This document shows positions 63,845-64,000 of a DNA stretch of 64,000 nt, in pieces. The first letter of the stretch is position 1; each line of letters starts with the position of its first letter. The DNA lies in contig CBDFFO010000003.1 in the NCBI GenBank assembly GCA_965246805.1, positions 62,001 to 126,000 of the forward strand. The letters are read 5' to 3'. Under the pieces are notes generated by a model that was not told the DNA's origin, ran no database searches, and worked only from the letters and a program-made list of their open reading frames with translations. This DNA is from Schlegelella_A sp965246805 (GTDB lineage Bacteria; Pseudomonadota; Gammaproteobacteria; Burkholderiales; Burkholderiaceae_C). Both the position numbers and the translations under genes were made by a program.

Positions 63845-64000
63845 ATGGGACTGGCAGCCGAGTTCAGAGAGTTCGCCTCCAAGGGCAACGTGGTCGATCT
63901 CGCGGTGGGCGTGATCATCGGTGCCGCTTTCGGCCGGATCGTCGATTCGCTCGTGAAGGATCTGATCATGCCGGTGATAGGCCTCGTCACCGGCGGGCTC
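63845..64000 (+). CDS. mscL: Large-conductance mechanosensitive channel (5' part)
   Basis: The first 52 codons of mscL, cut off by the window end. MGLAAEFREFASKGNVVDLA and GVIIGAAFGRIVDSLVKDL match the N-terminal helix and first membrane helix of MscL. It opens under osmotic downshock. Divergent from petA, an order seen in other betaproteobacteria. Confidence 0.93.
   Translation, partial: MGLAAEFREFASKGNVVDLAVGVIIGAAFGRIVDSLVKDLIMPVIGLVTGGL

Overview
The window is about 64 kb of very GC-rich, densely coding bacterial chromosome. The gene order points to a betaproteobacterium of the order Burkholderiales. The supporting neighbourhoods are mscL | petA-petB-petC-sspA-sspB, the chain DUF971-ubiE-Tim44-ubiJ-ubiB-FmdB-DUF502-aspS-nudB, and secA beside a DciA-like gene. 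I cannot name the genus from sequence alone. Most genes are ordinary core or metabolic genes. I see no insertion sequence, prophage, CRISPR array or rRNA operon. One tRNA gene is present (tRNA-Thr, anticodon UGU).

Layout. (1) 0-12.6 kb is mixed: ku with a coupled MerR/TPR gene, a hydrolase, an aldo/keto reductase, a GAF protein, a polar amino acid ABC transporter, a DUF2807 protein, a PgaC-like glycosyltransferase, cytochrome b561, pirin and an ABC-2 exporter. (2) 12.6-23.1 kb carries the parts of the ligase-associated DNA damage response: an Lhr-like DEXH helicase, an ATP-dependent DNA ligase and an MBL-fold exonuclease. They are split by an antiporter, an EAL protein, a DUF429 protein and an asparaginase. 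(3) 23.3-27.3 kb is a KaiC-like double RecA ATPase translationally coupled to a hybrid histidine kinase, facing a single-domain response regulator. (4) 27.4-39.6 kb is a long leftward run: clsB-like, ybhP-like, nudB, aspS, DUF502, FmdB, ubiB, ubiJ, then Tim44, ubiE and DUF971. It is interrupted by a rightward galE-rfbD pair. (5) 39.8-44 kb is one giant FAD/Fe-S oxidoreductase. (6) 44.2-49.2 kb is a complete glycerol-3-phosphate uptake operon, ugpBAECQ. (7) 49.2-56 kb holds an MFS exporter, argJ, and a three-gene two-component cluster that includes a regulator with a reversed HTH-receiver order. (8) 56-64 kb holds secA, dciA-like, tRNA-Thr, sspB, sspA, the cytochrome bc1 operon petABC and the 5' part of mscL.

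How the parts work together: Ku and the ligase/exonuclease/helicase set are two double-strand-break or damage repair systems within 23 kb. ubiE, ubiJ and ubiB make ubiquinone, which the bc1 complex at the right end oxidises in its reduced form. ugpBAECQ imports and hydrolyses glycerophosphodiesters, and clsB/ybhP act in phospholipid metabolism.

Most worth a second look: the KaiC-like/kinase/regulator module; a dispersed inverted repeat that has become the C-terminal coding sequence of the exonuclease; galE-rfbD inserted into the ubi cluster; the HTH-receiver regulator with its kinase and LuxR partner; and the Ku-coupled MerR/TPR gene.
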